27,430 nt of DNA, taken from Russula earlei. Taxonomy: Eukaryota > Basidiomycota > Agaricomycetes > Russulales > Russulaceae. Position numbers and translations under genes: made by a program. The stretch is from assembly GCA_025769875.1 (NCBI GenBank), contig JAGFNK010000656.1:1-27430 (forward strand). Reading direction: 5' to 3'. Below the pieces are notes generated by a model. It did not search any database, was not told the origin of the DNA, and saw nothing but the letters and a program-made list of their open reading frames with translations. Of the stretch, positions 9,281 to 17,976 are shown one piece after another (the first letter of the stretch is position 1; every line of letters starts with the position of its first letter).

Positions 9281-10144
9281 GATCTGGGCGATGCCCAAGA
9301 ATTTCTACGCATGCGCATTCAACGCAAGTCCGGCCAGATACACCTGGACCAGACTGAATATCTAAAGAAAGTGCTGCAGCGTTTTGACTTGCTTCACGCA
9401 AACCCTGCTCCTACTCCGCTACCAGAGGGCTATCACCCCTCTCCCAACACTTCCGCTGCTGACCCAGCCTTGCAGTCAAAATTCCAGCAAGTTATAGGAT
9501 CACTCCTATACATAATGCTTGGAACACGTCCAGACATAGCCTTTGCTGTCACAAAGTTGTCGCAACATGCTGCCAATCCCTCAGAGGATCATTTAAATCA
9601 TGCATACTATATTTGCCGATACCTCTTGGGAACCACCAATTATGCCTTGGTCTACGATGGACCATCAAATGGCGGCCTAATGGCATATGCAGACTCTGAC
9701 TGGGCTTCTGATCCGACAAATTGGAAGTCCACTACAGGCTATATGGTGAACCTGGCTGGAGCAATATTTTCGTGGAACTCACGAGCGCAGAAAACAGTCG
9801 CGCTCTCCTCCACTGAAGCCGAGTATATGTCGCTCTCTGACACGAGCAGACAGTTGGTTTGGATCAAATCCTTACTAACAGAACTTGGCATCAATCTTGC
9901 TCCCATTCCACTGTTCGGTGATAACCAAGGCTCAATATTCCTAGCCTCCAACCCTGTGCAAGAAAAGTGCATCAAACATATTGATTTGCGCTATCATTTC
10001 ATTCGTGAAGTGATTCAAAATAAACAGGTGGAGCTATTCTTTATTGAAGGGGCTAATAACCCAGCCGACATGTTCACCAAGAACCTTGGTCACGTCAAGT
10101 TCCTCAAATTCAGGGAGCAACTAGGACTAACGTTCTACCCCTGA
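9281..10144 (+). pseudogene. Copia pol: RT C-terminus and RNase H
   Basis: This is the same reading frame as the preceding segment, separated only by the TGA at 9278. It starts with DLGDAQEFLRMRIQ, the usual sequence after the RT thumb, and contains the RNase H signature: ADSDWASD (~9689), STTGY, SSTEAEYMSL (~9808), GDNQGS (~9919), KHIDLRYHFIRE (~9976) and NPADMFTKNL (~10058). It ends at a TGA 41 bp before the polypurine tract. Length and motifs are complete for a copia RNase H, so the in-frame TGA is the main lesion of this half. Confidence 0.85.
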
Positions 10145-10184
10145 ATGTGGGAAAATGCTCACGGCATCTACCGATGCACTTAGC

Positions 10185-10193
10185 AAGGGGGAG
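10185..10193 (+). promoter_or_regulatory. Copia polypurine tract
   Basis: AAGGGGGAG lies immediately before the TGTTG start of the 3' LTR, in the expected plus-strand primer position. Confidence 0.75.
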
Positions 10194-10578
10194 TGTTGAA
10201 CCGGAACCCAAACGGATCAAAGAAGGCGAAGACCTTCATACAAGGTTCAAGATCCGCTCATAGATGTTACGTGTTAGACAGAACTTTAGTATATGCGCTT
10301 ATGGCAATAGGGTTACGCATACTACACTATCTATCACAAGATGCAGCCTTATGCTGCGTCTAGAACGTTTCCACATCACGCGTCACTTAATGCGCGATAT
10401 AGTGGACACCTGTAGTCACCTCTTTTGGACTTAGGAACAGCCCTGGGTCATAGAGGTATAAATACCATACTTGTAGACGAGTATACACATCGCTCTACAC
10501 CCCAATATCACTTGAGCATTAGCACAACCTCTAAGGTGGGTTGCTTGGCCTGTTAGCTGCGCTCTATGCTGCGCAACA
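10194..10578 (+). mobile_element. Copia 3' LTR (385 bp)
   Basis: The LTR begins TGTTGAACCGG directly after the polypurine tract and ends GCGCAACA, giving a TGTTG...CAACA terminal inverted repeat. Homology to gypsy A/B resumes at 10579, so the right boundary is supported by the neighbour. A TATA box (TATAAATA, 10457-10464) lies within a GGTAT..ATACC dyad. The 5' LTR is not in the window, so LTR divergence cannot be measured. The target duplication (TTAGC on the right) cannot be verified either. Confidence 0.75.
10457..10464 (+). promoter_or_regulatory. TATA box of copia LTR
   Basis: TATAAATA is flanked by GG and CC and forms a short dyad (GGTAT..ATACC). It is positioned ~263 bp into the LTR. 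Confidence 0.5.
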
Positions 10579-10919
10579 TTAGCTTCCAACATTTCTTGCT
10601 GGGTGTAAAGGTGGTCTAGGTGGTAGAGCTCTGCCTGCAGTCCATAGTTGCCTAGCAGGTAGAGGGTCTGGCTCCAGTGCCCTTCAAACTGCTTCTCAGT
10701 GTCGAAGCAGTCTAGATTGTGTTCATCTTGGCCACAGTTGTAGAGGTTGTAGCAAGGGGTGGCCTGGAGAATCTCGCCATAGTCTCCATGGCCTTCTCTG
10801 TTTTTCCTCCTTACACTTGGCTCTCCCAAGGCAACATCATAGGCCACATACCTGGCCAGTTTGTTGCCCCAAGTCACACCATCAGGGATGTCAATCCCTG
10901 TGTGGTGTCTGTCAGTGTC
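10579..10919 (-). pseudogene. Gypsy B post-chromodomain extension (truncated)
   Basis: This lies in the same frame as the chromodomain ORF. It is separated from it only by a TAG at 10920-10922, where gypsy A has TGG, so the two were once one polypeptide. Readable parts are MTWGNKLARYVAYDV, GEILQATPCYNLYN, DCFDTEKQFEG and LGNYGLQAELYHLDHLY. The conserved part stops at the copia junction; residues beyond it come from copia LTR sequence. It matches the first ~370 bp of the window and confirms the extension as a family trait, not a local fusion. Confidence 0.65.
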
Positions 10920-11447
10920 CTATCGTACCCAAGGCTCTCCAGGGTGGGCAACCTGGTCAAGAGTGCTGGTAGGGGATGTCACATCCCAGTCCCCAGGCTG
11001 AGCATCGACTTGGTCAGCAGGGGGTCCAAATTTGAGGGGATGCATGTCCACTTCTCCTTCTCCAGTGTGATGTTCATCCATTCCTTGGAAGAAGGCAAGG
11101 AGGGAAGCATCAGGAGTGGCGATTTCAAGTGGCCCCTCTGCACCAGAGAGGTCAGAATGGGGAATGATTTCATTAGTAGGAGTTTGAGACATATGTGAGC
11201 AACAATATGGGGGTGAGGAAATAGAGGGCATCCTTTGCTGGACTTTTATAACCTGTATGGCCGTGGGGTTCTTTCTGTGGTATTCCTCTATTAGTCTAGA
11301 TGCTTTGATGTTCTCTACTGGCTCCCAAGAGTCATGGGCTTTGGAGTATCCTTCCCACCAGACTTGATACTCTAATTGTTTCCTCCTTCCAGTTTGTCTC
11401 AAACCTAAAATTGTTGCTACTTTGTATCCCTCTTCTCCTTCCACCAA
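10920..11447 (-). pseudogene. Gypsy B chromodomain region of pol
   Basis: This is the C-terminal chromodomain of a chromovirus integrase, which in this family targets insertion to modified chromatin. YKVATILGLRQ opens the fold. The core VWWEGYSKAHDSWEPVENI (residues ~28-46) carries the aromatic and acidic signature, and a helix follows (SRLIEEYHRK). After it comes a ~110-residue acidic Pro/Ser-rich stretch ending at a stop. The start codon is not real; the frame enters from the integrase C-terminus across a frameshift near 11450-11500. Confidence 0.85.
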
Positions 11448-11769
11448 TTCTGCTTCTGGATTGGTGCAGTTGGCCCCATGCTCCTCCTTATTCCTTGTAA
11501 GGTGTCAATAAGGATGCATGAAACACATTATGGATCCTCCAGCAGCTAGGGAGATCCAATCTGTATGTCACAGGGCTGATCACCTCTGTGATTTCAAAGG
11601 GCCCATAACATTTTGGGCATAGTTTCACTGTGGGATGTGTCATTTTTAGGTTGGTGCTGTTGAGCCATACCCTTTCTCCTTTCTGATAAGGTTGGAAACT
11701 GCTTCTTCACTTCCACATTAGGGAAGTGATCTTCATTGCTTCTTGTGCCTGTGATCTTGCTTCCTGGAT
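11448..11769 (-). pseudogene. Gypsy B integrase C-terminal linker, frameshifted
   Basis: In shifting minus-strand frames one can read the usual chromovirus integrase tail: KGERVWLNSTNL, then CYGPFEITEVISPVTYRL, then WRIHNVFHASLL. Each is a family hallmark (GPF..EVI..VAYRLELP, VFHVSLL). No single frame spans the region, so it has decayed by indels. Confidence 0.65.
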
Positions 11770-12186
11770 TCAGACTTTCCAATTGTCTATTCTTGGTATC
11801 TTGCTTCCCCGATTTGGCTGGTGTGCCTTGGGTGTAAAACCCATCCATAAGAAGAAAGGGGACTGCTTGGTTGTCTCTGAAACGTTAGAATTCATCATGT
11901 ATTGCACCAGAGGCAGCCAGTCCACCCAGTCATCTTGTTGGTGGTTGCAAAAGATCCTGAGTGACATTTCCATCATCTGATTTGTCCTTTCTAATTGTCC
12001 ATCTGTCTGGGGATGGTAGGCAGTGCTGATATTCTGTTTAATATGCAGCTGGTCGCAAAGTTCCCTAATAAACTTGGAACTTATTAGTTTGTCATGATTG
12101 GATATGATCTTGCTTGGTACTCCCACAAAGGGGAATATCCTGTCCTTGTGGAGCTGTGCTAGCTCTTCTGTGTCCTTCTCTTCCAT
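11770..12186 (-). pseudogene. Gypsy B integrase core, C-terminal half
   Basis: This is the second half of the DDE integrase core. The motif that normally reads SDRD is SNHD (VPSKIISNHDKLISSKF), so the second catalytic Asp is Asn, consistent with a G-to-A change. The third acidic position is present in HPQTDGQLERTNQ. WLPLVQYMMNS and SPFFLWMGF follow as expected. The Met at the start of the frame is internal. An adjacent segment in another frame (12159-12557) holds the first half. Confidence 0.8.
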
Positions 12187-12557
12187 GCAAGGAAGCAGGA
12201 TGACGCCTTTAGTACAATGGTGTGGATGTGGTCGGTAACAGTCAATATACTGTCATATCCTTTCGACTTTGGCAATTTGACCACAAAGTCCATGCTGACA
12301 GTTGAGAAGGGAGTAGCCCCTTCTTCTGGTGGTATGGGATACAGGGGAGGTCGACTCAGATGAGTGTTTGACTTGTTACTTTGGCAAACTGCACATCCTT
12401 CGACATATTGATTGACAAAATGCCTCATGGTGGGCCACCAGTAGTATCGCATCATTCCCAGTAATGTCTTAGCTTTCCCTGGGTGTCCTGCTGTGGGACT
12501 GTCATGATACTGTTCCAGTAATGTCCTGTGGGTCCCTTTGTCGCCTGTAACCACCAA
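12159..12557 (-). pseudogene. Gypsy B integrase: H2C2 zinc domain and first half of core
   Basis: The N-terminal zinc-binding domain reads HDSPTAGHPG then CAVCQSNK, with two His and two Cys as in Ty3/gypsy integrases. It is followed by the start of the catalytic core with the first Asp in STVSMDFVVKLP and then DSILTVTDH. The frame is lost at its end and continues in the neighbouring segment, so an indel lies near 12160-12190. Confidence 0.8.
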
Positions 12558-12629
12558 GGCTTCATTCTTCCACCATAAGATATATCACTTCTCCAATCGG
12601 TGTCTCTGTACCCAATCAAGTAACTTTAG

Positions 12630-13085
12630 TCAGTGTCTTTCTTCCCCTTGTTGGTTCATTACCCATTCTTCCAATGCAGTAGTATGCATTACTCGGATAA
12701 AAAGGTGGTCAGGTAGTGCGACCACTTCTTCTTTATCCCCTTGTCCATCGTCAAGGTCAGGTCTCCTGGACAGGGCATCTGCTTTATTCCTTGCCCCTGC
12801 CTGGTGCTTCAGCTCCAAGTCAAAGTCCACCAAGAAAGTAATGTATCTTGCCACTTGACCATTTATATGCTGAGGGTGTTGGTAATGCAACAGGTTTGCA
12901 TGGTCTGTATAGACCACCACCTTATGCTTTGCTCCCATGAGCAGGTGCCTCCAGTGCTTCAAGGCTCGCACCATGGCTAAGAACTCTTTGTCCCATATGT
13001 CATAGTTCTTTTCTGCTTGTTTCAAGGCTGCAGAGAAGTAACCTATTGGCCTTCTCTTTCCTTGTTCATCCTTCTGGAATAGCAC
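12630..13085 (-). pseudogene. Gypsy B RNase H domain
   Basis: This is the RNase H that follows RT in gypsy pol. It reads PIGYFSAALKQAEKNYDIWDKEFLAMV, with the Glu of KEFLAM, then VVYTDHANLLHYQ, with the conserved Asp, then GARNKADALSRRPD, which marks the domain end. The linker toward integrase follows. Upstream (13086-13276) a thumb-like segment can be read only with frameshifts. Confidence 0.8.
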
Positions 13086-13276
13086 TGCTCCAATAGCATA
13101 GTTGGACGCGTCTACTTCCAGTTCAAAGGGTCGCTCTCATCAGGATGGAGCAGGATGGGGTCAGAAGATACTATCTGAATAAGTCATTCCAGAGCATCTT
13201 TGCATTCTTGGGTCCATTTCAATGGTACCCCTTTCTTTGTCAAGGCAATAATGGGTTGAGCAATCTGGCTGATCCC

Positions 13277-13601
13277 TCAAATGAAAGCCCTATTATAGCT
13301 GAGGACTCCCATAACTTTGTGCACTTCATGCACATCCTTGATTTCCCTAGGCCAGTCCATGATTCCTCGGACCTTGGAGGCCTCAATTTTCATCTTCCCT
13401 TCATCTATGTCCCAGCCCAGCATGGTTAGTTTCCGCACCATGAACTGGCACTTCTTGGGTTTCAGGAAGTATGACTTCTTCTGCATCAGCATGAGTAGCT
13501 TGCTGATACATTGCTTGTGGATTTCTAGTTGTTTGGGACTGTCCTCCATGGCAATTCCAAAGTCATCCAGATAGTTGACAGTGTATTCTGCTCATTGGTC
13601 C
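13277..13601 (-). pseudogene. Gypsy B reverse transcriptase fragment (from YLDD onward)
   Basis: The catalytic motif VNYLDDFGIAMED is encoded just upstream of the longest frame (about 13541-13579), followed by EIHKQCISKLLMLMQK, the FLKPKKCQF..LGW block, and the EASKVRGIMDWP block typical of gypsy RT palm/thumb. Everything N-terminal to YLDD is missing because the gypsy C LTR begins at 13602. A stop just before the motif shows decay already present. Confidence 0.8.
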
Positions 13602-13866
13602 TGTTACGAACCAAGGCTAGGTCCTGGCCTTAGATGGTCCTATTTCACTCAAGAGAGACCTCTCTTTGTTTGCATTACCAACTCCTTTCCATTTTCTGGG
13701 CTATCCCTCCCGCAGTGCAAGATATCGCTATTGCAAAGGCACTATAACACGACCAGGCACCCGTTTCCTAATCGGGTAATCATCGCGTGGCAGCCACATG
13801 GTCACCCAGCCACCAGGAACCCTGAAACAGCAGCACAAACTCTTAGAAACTGTTGCATAACTCATC

Positions 13867-13981
13867 TGATGTCATCCAGGCTCCAATGACATCATAGCTG
13901 ACTGAGCGACTCCACAGTGACCTCATAGGCTCACTAAGCACTCCACAGTGACATCATAATGATGTCATCGCTCCACAATGA
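13867..13981 (+). promoter_or_regulatory. ATF/CRE-like repeat array in LTR C
   Basis: Related units (CTCCACAGTGAC.TCAT and variants) start at 13881, 13910, 13941 and 13971, about 30 bp apart. They include a 19-bp dyad, TGACATCAT-A-ATGATGTCA. At 13867 this copy has TGATGTCA where the other two copies keep the full palindrome TGACGTCA (15461-15468 and 25487-25494). The pattern suggests several bZIP (ATF/CREB-type) sites upstream of the TATA box; binding is inference. Confidence 0.5.
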
Positions 13982-14103
13982 TCAGTAATGCGCTCAGTAA
14001 GCCTGAAACTTGACACAAGCAAGTTTATGCCTCTGTAGTCCTATTGGATGGTACCAAAGAGTCTAGAATAGTCCCAGTTCTTTGTAATCGACCCTGTACA
14101 CTG

Positions 14104-14110
14104 TATATAA
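14104..14110 (+). promoter_or_regulatory. TATA box of LTR C copy 1
   Basis: TATATAA lies ~500 bp into the LTR and about 120 bp downstream of the repeat array. Confidence 0.5.
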
Positions 14111-14432
14111 GCCCCAATGAAGTATGGCAGTCGTCAGACTGTCCATTTGTGATACTCTCATCTTCCTGGGTACTCCCCTGCGACTGCTCAGTCTAAAGTC
14201 CTCCCTCGTCCTCAAGGTACTCTTCAACGACCACCTTGTTTAAAGCCCCTTGCTGCACTGGCCTCTACTCTTCGCCTCTGCCTCCTGCAACACATACCAG
14301 TTCCCATCTGGTATCTTCTAGTCGTTTGGCTTGTCCTCCTGCTCAATGCCGTTTACGCCGTGTATCATCTGTTCCGACCCTTGCCCACCTGCTCCTGAGT
14401 CCTTAGTGATCAGCAGTACATGTCTTGACATC

Positions 14433-14446
14433 TGGACAGTCTCTCA
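14433..14446 (+). promoter_or_regulatory. Putative primer-binding site of gypsy C
   Basis: TGGACAGTCTCTCA begins 2 bp after the end of the 5' LTR. A TGG start is expected for pairing with the CCA-3' end of a tRNA primer. I cannot name the tRNA. Confidence 0.4.
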
Positions 14447-14904
14447 TCATCCCTGTATTGACCAGCCAACGCTCAAGTGTCCACTCCTAACTCCCCCACT
14501 TTGGTTAACACCTCCTTGCACCTCCCTTCTCCTCTGCAACCCACCCCATGCACTGCCCTTTGCATCCTCACTGAAGACATCAACCCAGTCGACACATCCT
14601 CGCCCCTTAGCATCCTATACTCCCCAACAGCCCCACCATCGTCTCCCAACATTTCCCAGCCTATCCCAGGCGACTTTGTCCCTATTGGCACTCCCCCTCC
14701 AGTGCAGAACGAGCAACAGCAAGTGGACCGTCCTCCCTTGCCTGAAGGCTTCCTTGACCATCCCCCCTGCACAGCATTTTGCTTCCATCCGCACCAGTAC
14801 TTCGTCCTCCCCACGACCAATCGTCACCAGGAGCAAGTGGCGTCCCCTCCACGACTTAAACCATCAAGACTACCTTGGACGCATCCCTACCTCAGACCAG
14901 TTAG

Positions 14905-15732
14905 TGTCAAGACACATACTGCTGATCACTAAGGACTCAGGAGCAGGTGGGCAGGGGTCGGAACAGATGGTACGCGGCGTAAACGGCGTTGAACAGGAGG
15001 ACGAGCCAAACGACTAGAAGATACCAGATGGGGACTGGTATGTGTTGCAAGAGGCAGAGGCGAAGAGTAGAGGCCAGTGCAGCGAGGGGCTTTAAACAAG
15101 GCGGTCGTTGAAGAGTACCTTGAAGACGAGGGAAGGCTTTAGACTGAGCAGTCGCAGGGGAGTACCCAGGAAGTAGAGAGTATCACAAATGGACAGTCTG
15201 ACGACTGCCATGCTTCATTGGGGCTTATATACAGTATACAGGGTCGATTACAAAGCACTGGGACTATTCTAGACTCTTTGGTACCATCCAATAGGACTAC
15301 AGAGGCATAAACTTGCTTGTGTCAAGTTTCAGGCTTACTGAGCGCATTACTGATCATTGTGGAGTGATGACATCATTATGATGTCACTGTGGAGCGCTTA
15401 GTGAGCCTATGAGGTCACTGTGGAGTTGCTCAGTCAGCCATGATGTCATTGGAGCCTTGATGACGTCAGATGATTTATGCAACAGTTTCTAAGAGTTTGT
15501 GCCGCTGTTTCGGGTCCATGGTGGCTGAGTGGCCATGTGGCTGCCATGCGATGATTACCCGATTAGGAAACTGGTGCCTGGTCGTGTTATAGTGCCTTTG
15601 CAATAGCAATATCTTGTACCGCAGGGGGAATAGCCCAGAAAATGGAAGGGAGTCGGCAATGCAAAGTGAGAGAGGTTCTTCTTGAGTAAAATAGGACAAT
15701 CTTCGGCCAGGACTTGGCCTTGGTTCATAACA
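14905..15732 (-). mobile_element. Solo LTR, family C copy 2 (828 bp, reversed)
   Basis: On the minus strand this runs from TGTTATGAACC to GTCTTGACA, flanked by GTTAG at 14900-14904 and 15733-15737. It keeps the full TGACGTCA palindrome at 15461-15468. It inserted into the leader ORF of an element of its own family in opposite orientation, so 13602-14430 and 14905-15732 form a long inverted pair around 474 bp. Confidence 0.88.
15461..15468. promoter_or_regulatory. CRE/ATF palindrome in LTR C copy 2
   Basis: TGACGTCA is an exact CRE/ATF consensus. It lies beside the TGATGTCAT and TCACTGTGGAG repeats of the same LTR. Confidence 0.5.
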
Positions 15733-16225
15733 GTTAGCTCGTTGTGCATTCACAGACACCTTCACCACTGCCTTTCATGCATGCATCATCCACACTTTTG
15801 CGGTCGAACCCTCCAACACTGCCCTTGCCACTGAGTATGGCCTCACCCCCTTCAGCATTTGTTCTAACGTTGGGATATACGCCCCGGACGCTGACTTTCC
15901 CCTTGGACACATTGAATACATTTTTAACACTTTGTTGTTTAGGAAACTTCTTACTTTGCCTGCTGTTTACTGCCCTGCTTACGAGGGCTTGTTTTGCTTA
16001 TCTATCGTACATGATTTCTTGGACGGATGCCTTGCCTTTGCTTACGGTTACTTACATTTCGAAGAGAACAGTAACCGCGTCTCCCTACGTCACTATTCGA
16101 CTTATACAGTTGATACCATCCACTTCAACCCACAGTTACTTTGCTTCTGCTTCACACCTCGTATTCCCCCTAACCCTCTCGAAATAATTGAGAGGTACTG
16201 TCTCGAAACCATAGATCTTGTGCAT

Positions 16226-16246
16226 GGTTCTTAAAAAGTAAGAACC
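16226..16246 (+). terminator. Hairpin at ORF alpha stop, before two AATAAA signals
   Basis: GGTTCTTA and its exact complement TAAGAACC are separated by AAAAG. The stop codon TAA (16232-16234) is within the hairpin. AATAAA follows at 16263-16268 and 16274-16279. This looks like a 3'-end processing region between ORF alpha and ORF beta; a recoding or stop-readthrough element is the alternative. Confidence 0.4.
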
Positions 16247-16303
16247 ACCCTTGTAACACTTCAATAAAGATCAAATAAACCTTTCTTCTTTGCCTTAACT
16301 AAA

Positions 16304-17976
16304 GTGCCTCAAGAATACGCCTTAGAAGAAGATGAAGAAGAAGAAGATGCTATCACCAGACACGTCTTAAGCCTAAATCATTATCGAACTCGGGCCTCTA
16401 CCGCATTCCCTGTCACCACCTTAACCAATCTACACGATGTACCAGAGATAGAACCACCCCACGAAGACTTTCCTCACCTCATTGTCAAAGAATTCCTTGA
16501 GGTCTTACCATTTGGACAACTCCTAAGCCACGACAAACATGCATTATATCTTGAAACCCTTAGTCGACTCCTGCCACCAGCACGACAACAACTATTATAC
16601 TGGCAACTTGCTCAAGCAAAGAATATCCAAGGACAACCAGTTGATTACCAATCCCTGCGTTCTAGCGAATTGATCCTTTGGACCAGAATCATCCAGCCAC
16701 GTCACCATCTCATCGTTAATTCTCTAAGGACAGGATATCACCTGTTTTATTTGGGTTGGACATACATCAGCTACTATCGTCTCACTGTCCAGTTCTACCA
16801 CCTACGCCTCAACAGAATACAAAGGGAAAATCAAACTTGCTGTTGTACCAGGAATACACAACACCTTTGATTGGGAAACTAACTCTTGGCTATACGACGC
16901 AGACTACAATCAACCTTGGGCAATTACCAGCCCAGATGCCTCATATACTGGTCCCCCTATGTACTATTCTGTCCCAGCAATCCTAGAAGCCTTGAGTCTT
17001 GCCCCTCGACCCCTCACACCGATTCAAACCACTGTCCCAACTAGCCAGGAACATTGGTCTGCCAGCACAGAAAATACTGAGTCAAATCCGTGGATGGCAA
17101 GGTGCAACTGCAAAACAGAGTATTGCACGTGCAACTTTCGACCAGACACACCTCCTACTCCTGATGAAATTACCTTGTGGATGCCAGGCGATTACCACCT
17201 CCCCATTTGATAAATCTGGCTCCTCGACACAGGAGACACACATCATCCCAACGACCCCCTGAAAGAGAAACAGTCCCCAATGCAAGAGGATTTCTTGTTG
17301 AAAGACCATTACCTCCTACCCCTCCTGATGCCTACTTACCCTTGTTTACCAATCGTATTCCTACCCCTGTTGTACCTATCCAACCCTTTGCATCACCCCT
17401 TGTTGAATCCCCTGATAGTGCCAATCTTAGGAGTACTGATTTACACTGCTACTTACCAGAACAATCCTTCTTAGCATTAAACCTACCTACGCGTTCAAGG
17501 AGAGAGTTAATTGAATTCAAGAGTTATTGTACCCAAGCTTGGCATCAATGACTGACACACTTTATAGTTTACAAGCACCCCACCAAGGAAATAAGTGACT
17601 TTGCCATCTCTCCAGCGGAATTTGAAGGATATCTGTGGAAAACCCAAGTAGTTCTAACACAAAGCAGCATCACTGAAGAATACTCCCAAATCCACTTGAG
17701 AAAGCACCAAGGCAGACCCGATACTATTCACCTAAAACCAGCCTACACCATTGCATATCCTTGGAATAACAGGCCATTGGACTATAACTGCCGTCTAGAT
17801 CTATGAGCACTAGGAGAGATATCACTGATGAAGAAGACAATCTAATCCCACTCCTATTTGAAAACCTCAGCTACGACACCCAAGATCACTGTTATTGGGG
17901 AAGATTCGCGGGTACACCCATTATCAACCACAGAAATCTTTCTGACACTTGGTTATACAAAGATGAAAATGACTGA
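16304..17976 (+). pseudogene. ORF beta of gypsy C, upstream of and overlapping gag; unrecognised
   Basis: This is one ancestral ORF of ~550 residues, now in at least four frame segments. It opens acidic (ALEEDEEEEDAIT), then has a Leu-rich helical part (FLEVLPFGQLLSHDKHALYL, RQQLLYWQLAQAKN). A region around 16820-16950 reads KLAVVPGIHNTFDWETNSWL. A Cys cluster (CNCKTEYCTC, ~17104-17133) and a Pro-rich stretch follow. Next come a TGA at 17552, a segment with FAISPAEFEGYLW, and a final segment from ATG 17803 to TGA 17974-17976 (DHCYWGRFAGTPIINHRNLS). The stop overlaps the gag start as ATGACTGA. The long coding-like stretch and the overlap argue for a real element gene. I recognise no domain; the GTG at 16304 is probably not a working start. 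Confidence 0.5.

Larger units (their letters stand above)
2170..10578 (+). mobile_element. Ty1/copia retrotransposon, interrupted; 5' LTR not in window
   Basis: The domain order is gag (UBN2-like), protease, integrase, RT and RNase H, followed by a polypurine tract and a 3' LTR. This order is diagnostic of copia. The coding region is split between 4001 and 7114 by a fold-back element. Removing that element and one ATA copy joins the two halves in frame. Two in-frame TGA codons (7190, 9278) and the loss of an ATG at the expected gag start make the copy inactive. The 3' LTR abuts gypsy B at 10578/10579, so copia probably inserted into gypsy B. Confidence 0.85.
10579..13601 (-). mobile_element. 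Ty3/gypsy chromovirus B, truncated on both sides
   Basis: Reading on the minus strand, the order is RT (from YLDDF), RNase H, H2C2 and core integrase, integrase C-terminus, chromodomain, and the same extension seen in gypsy A. This is the Tf1/chromovirus order. The left (3') side is cut by copia and the right (5') side by the gypsy C LTR at 13602. Frameshifts and stops occur throughout, and a catalytic integrase Asp is changed. It is therefore the oldest layer in the nest. Confidence 0.85.
13602..14430 (+). mobile_element. LTR family C copy 1, 5' LTR of gypsy C (829 bp)
   Basis: The LTR runs from TGTTACGAACCAAGG to GTCTTGACA. Two further copies (14905-15732 and 24931-25758, both reversed) define the ends. 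Unlike them, this copy has no matching 5-bp duplication (GGTCC left, TCTGG right), and a TGG-starting primer-like site follows 2 bp later. It is therefore read as a true 5' LTR. The TATA box is at 14104-14110. Upstream lie repeats of CTCCACAGTGA at ~30-bp spacing (13910, 13941, 13971) and a TGACATCAT-A-ATGATGTCA palindrome (13949-13967). Confidence 0.8.
14431..16234 (+). pseudogene. ORF alpha of gypsy C, upstream of gag; unrecognised; split by solo LTR
   Basis: The segments 14431-14904 and 15733-16234 are joined in frame when the solo LTR and one GTTAG are removed (TSDQL then ARCAFTDTF). The N-terminal ~150 residues are Pro/Ser/Thr-rich (PTAPPSSPNISQPIPGD, read from GTG 14477, with a frame change near 14760). 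The C-terminal ~165 residues look globular and are rich in aromatics and Cys (FSICSNVGIYAPDADF, FCLSIVHDFLDGCLAFAYGY, HFNPQLLCFCFTPRIPP). The frame ends at TAA 16232-16234, inside a hairpin. I recognise no family. It is not a standard gag domain and lies between the LTR and gag. A GTG where the start would be suggests a lost ATG. Confidence 0.5.

Noticed and set aside
13602..14430. Solo LTR like the other family C copies
   Set aside because: The flanks GGTCC and TCTGG do not match, and a TGG-starting primer-like site follows, so a 5' LTR of gypsy C fits better.
14473..14836. Minus-strand ORFs in the gypsy C leader
   Set aside because: They mirror the Pro-rich plus-strand ORF alpha and have Gly/Trp/Cys-rich shadow composition.
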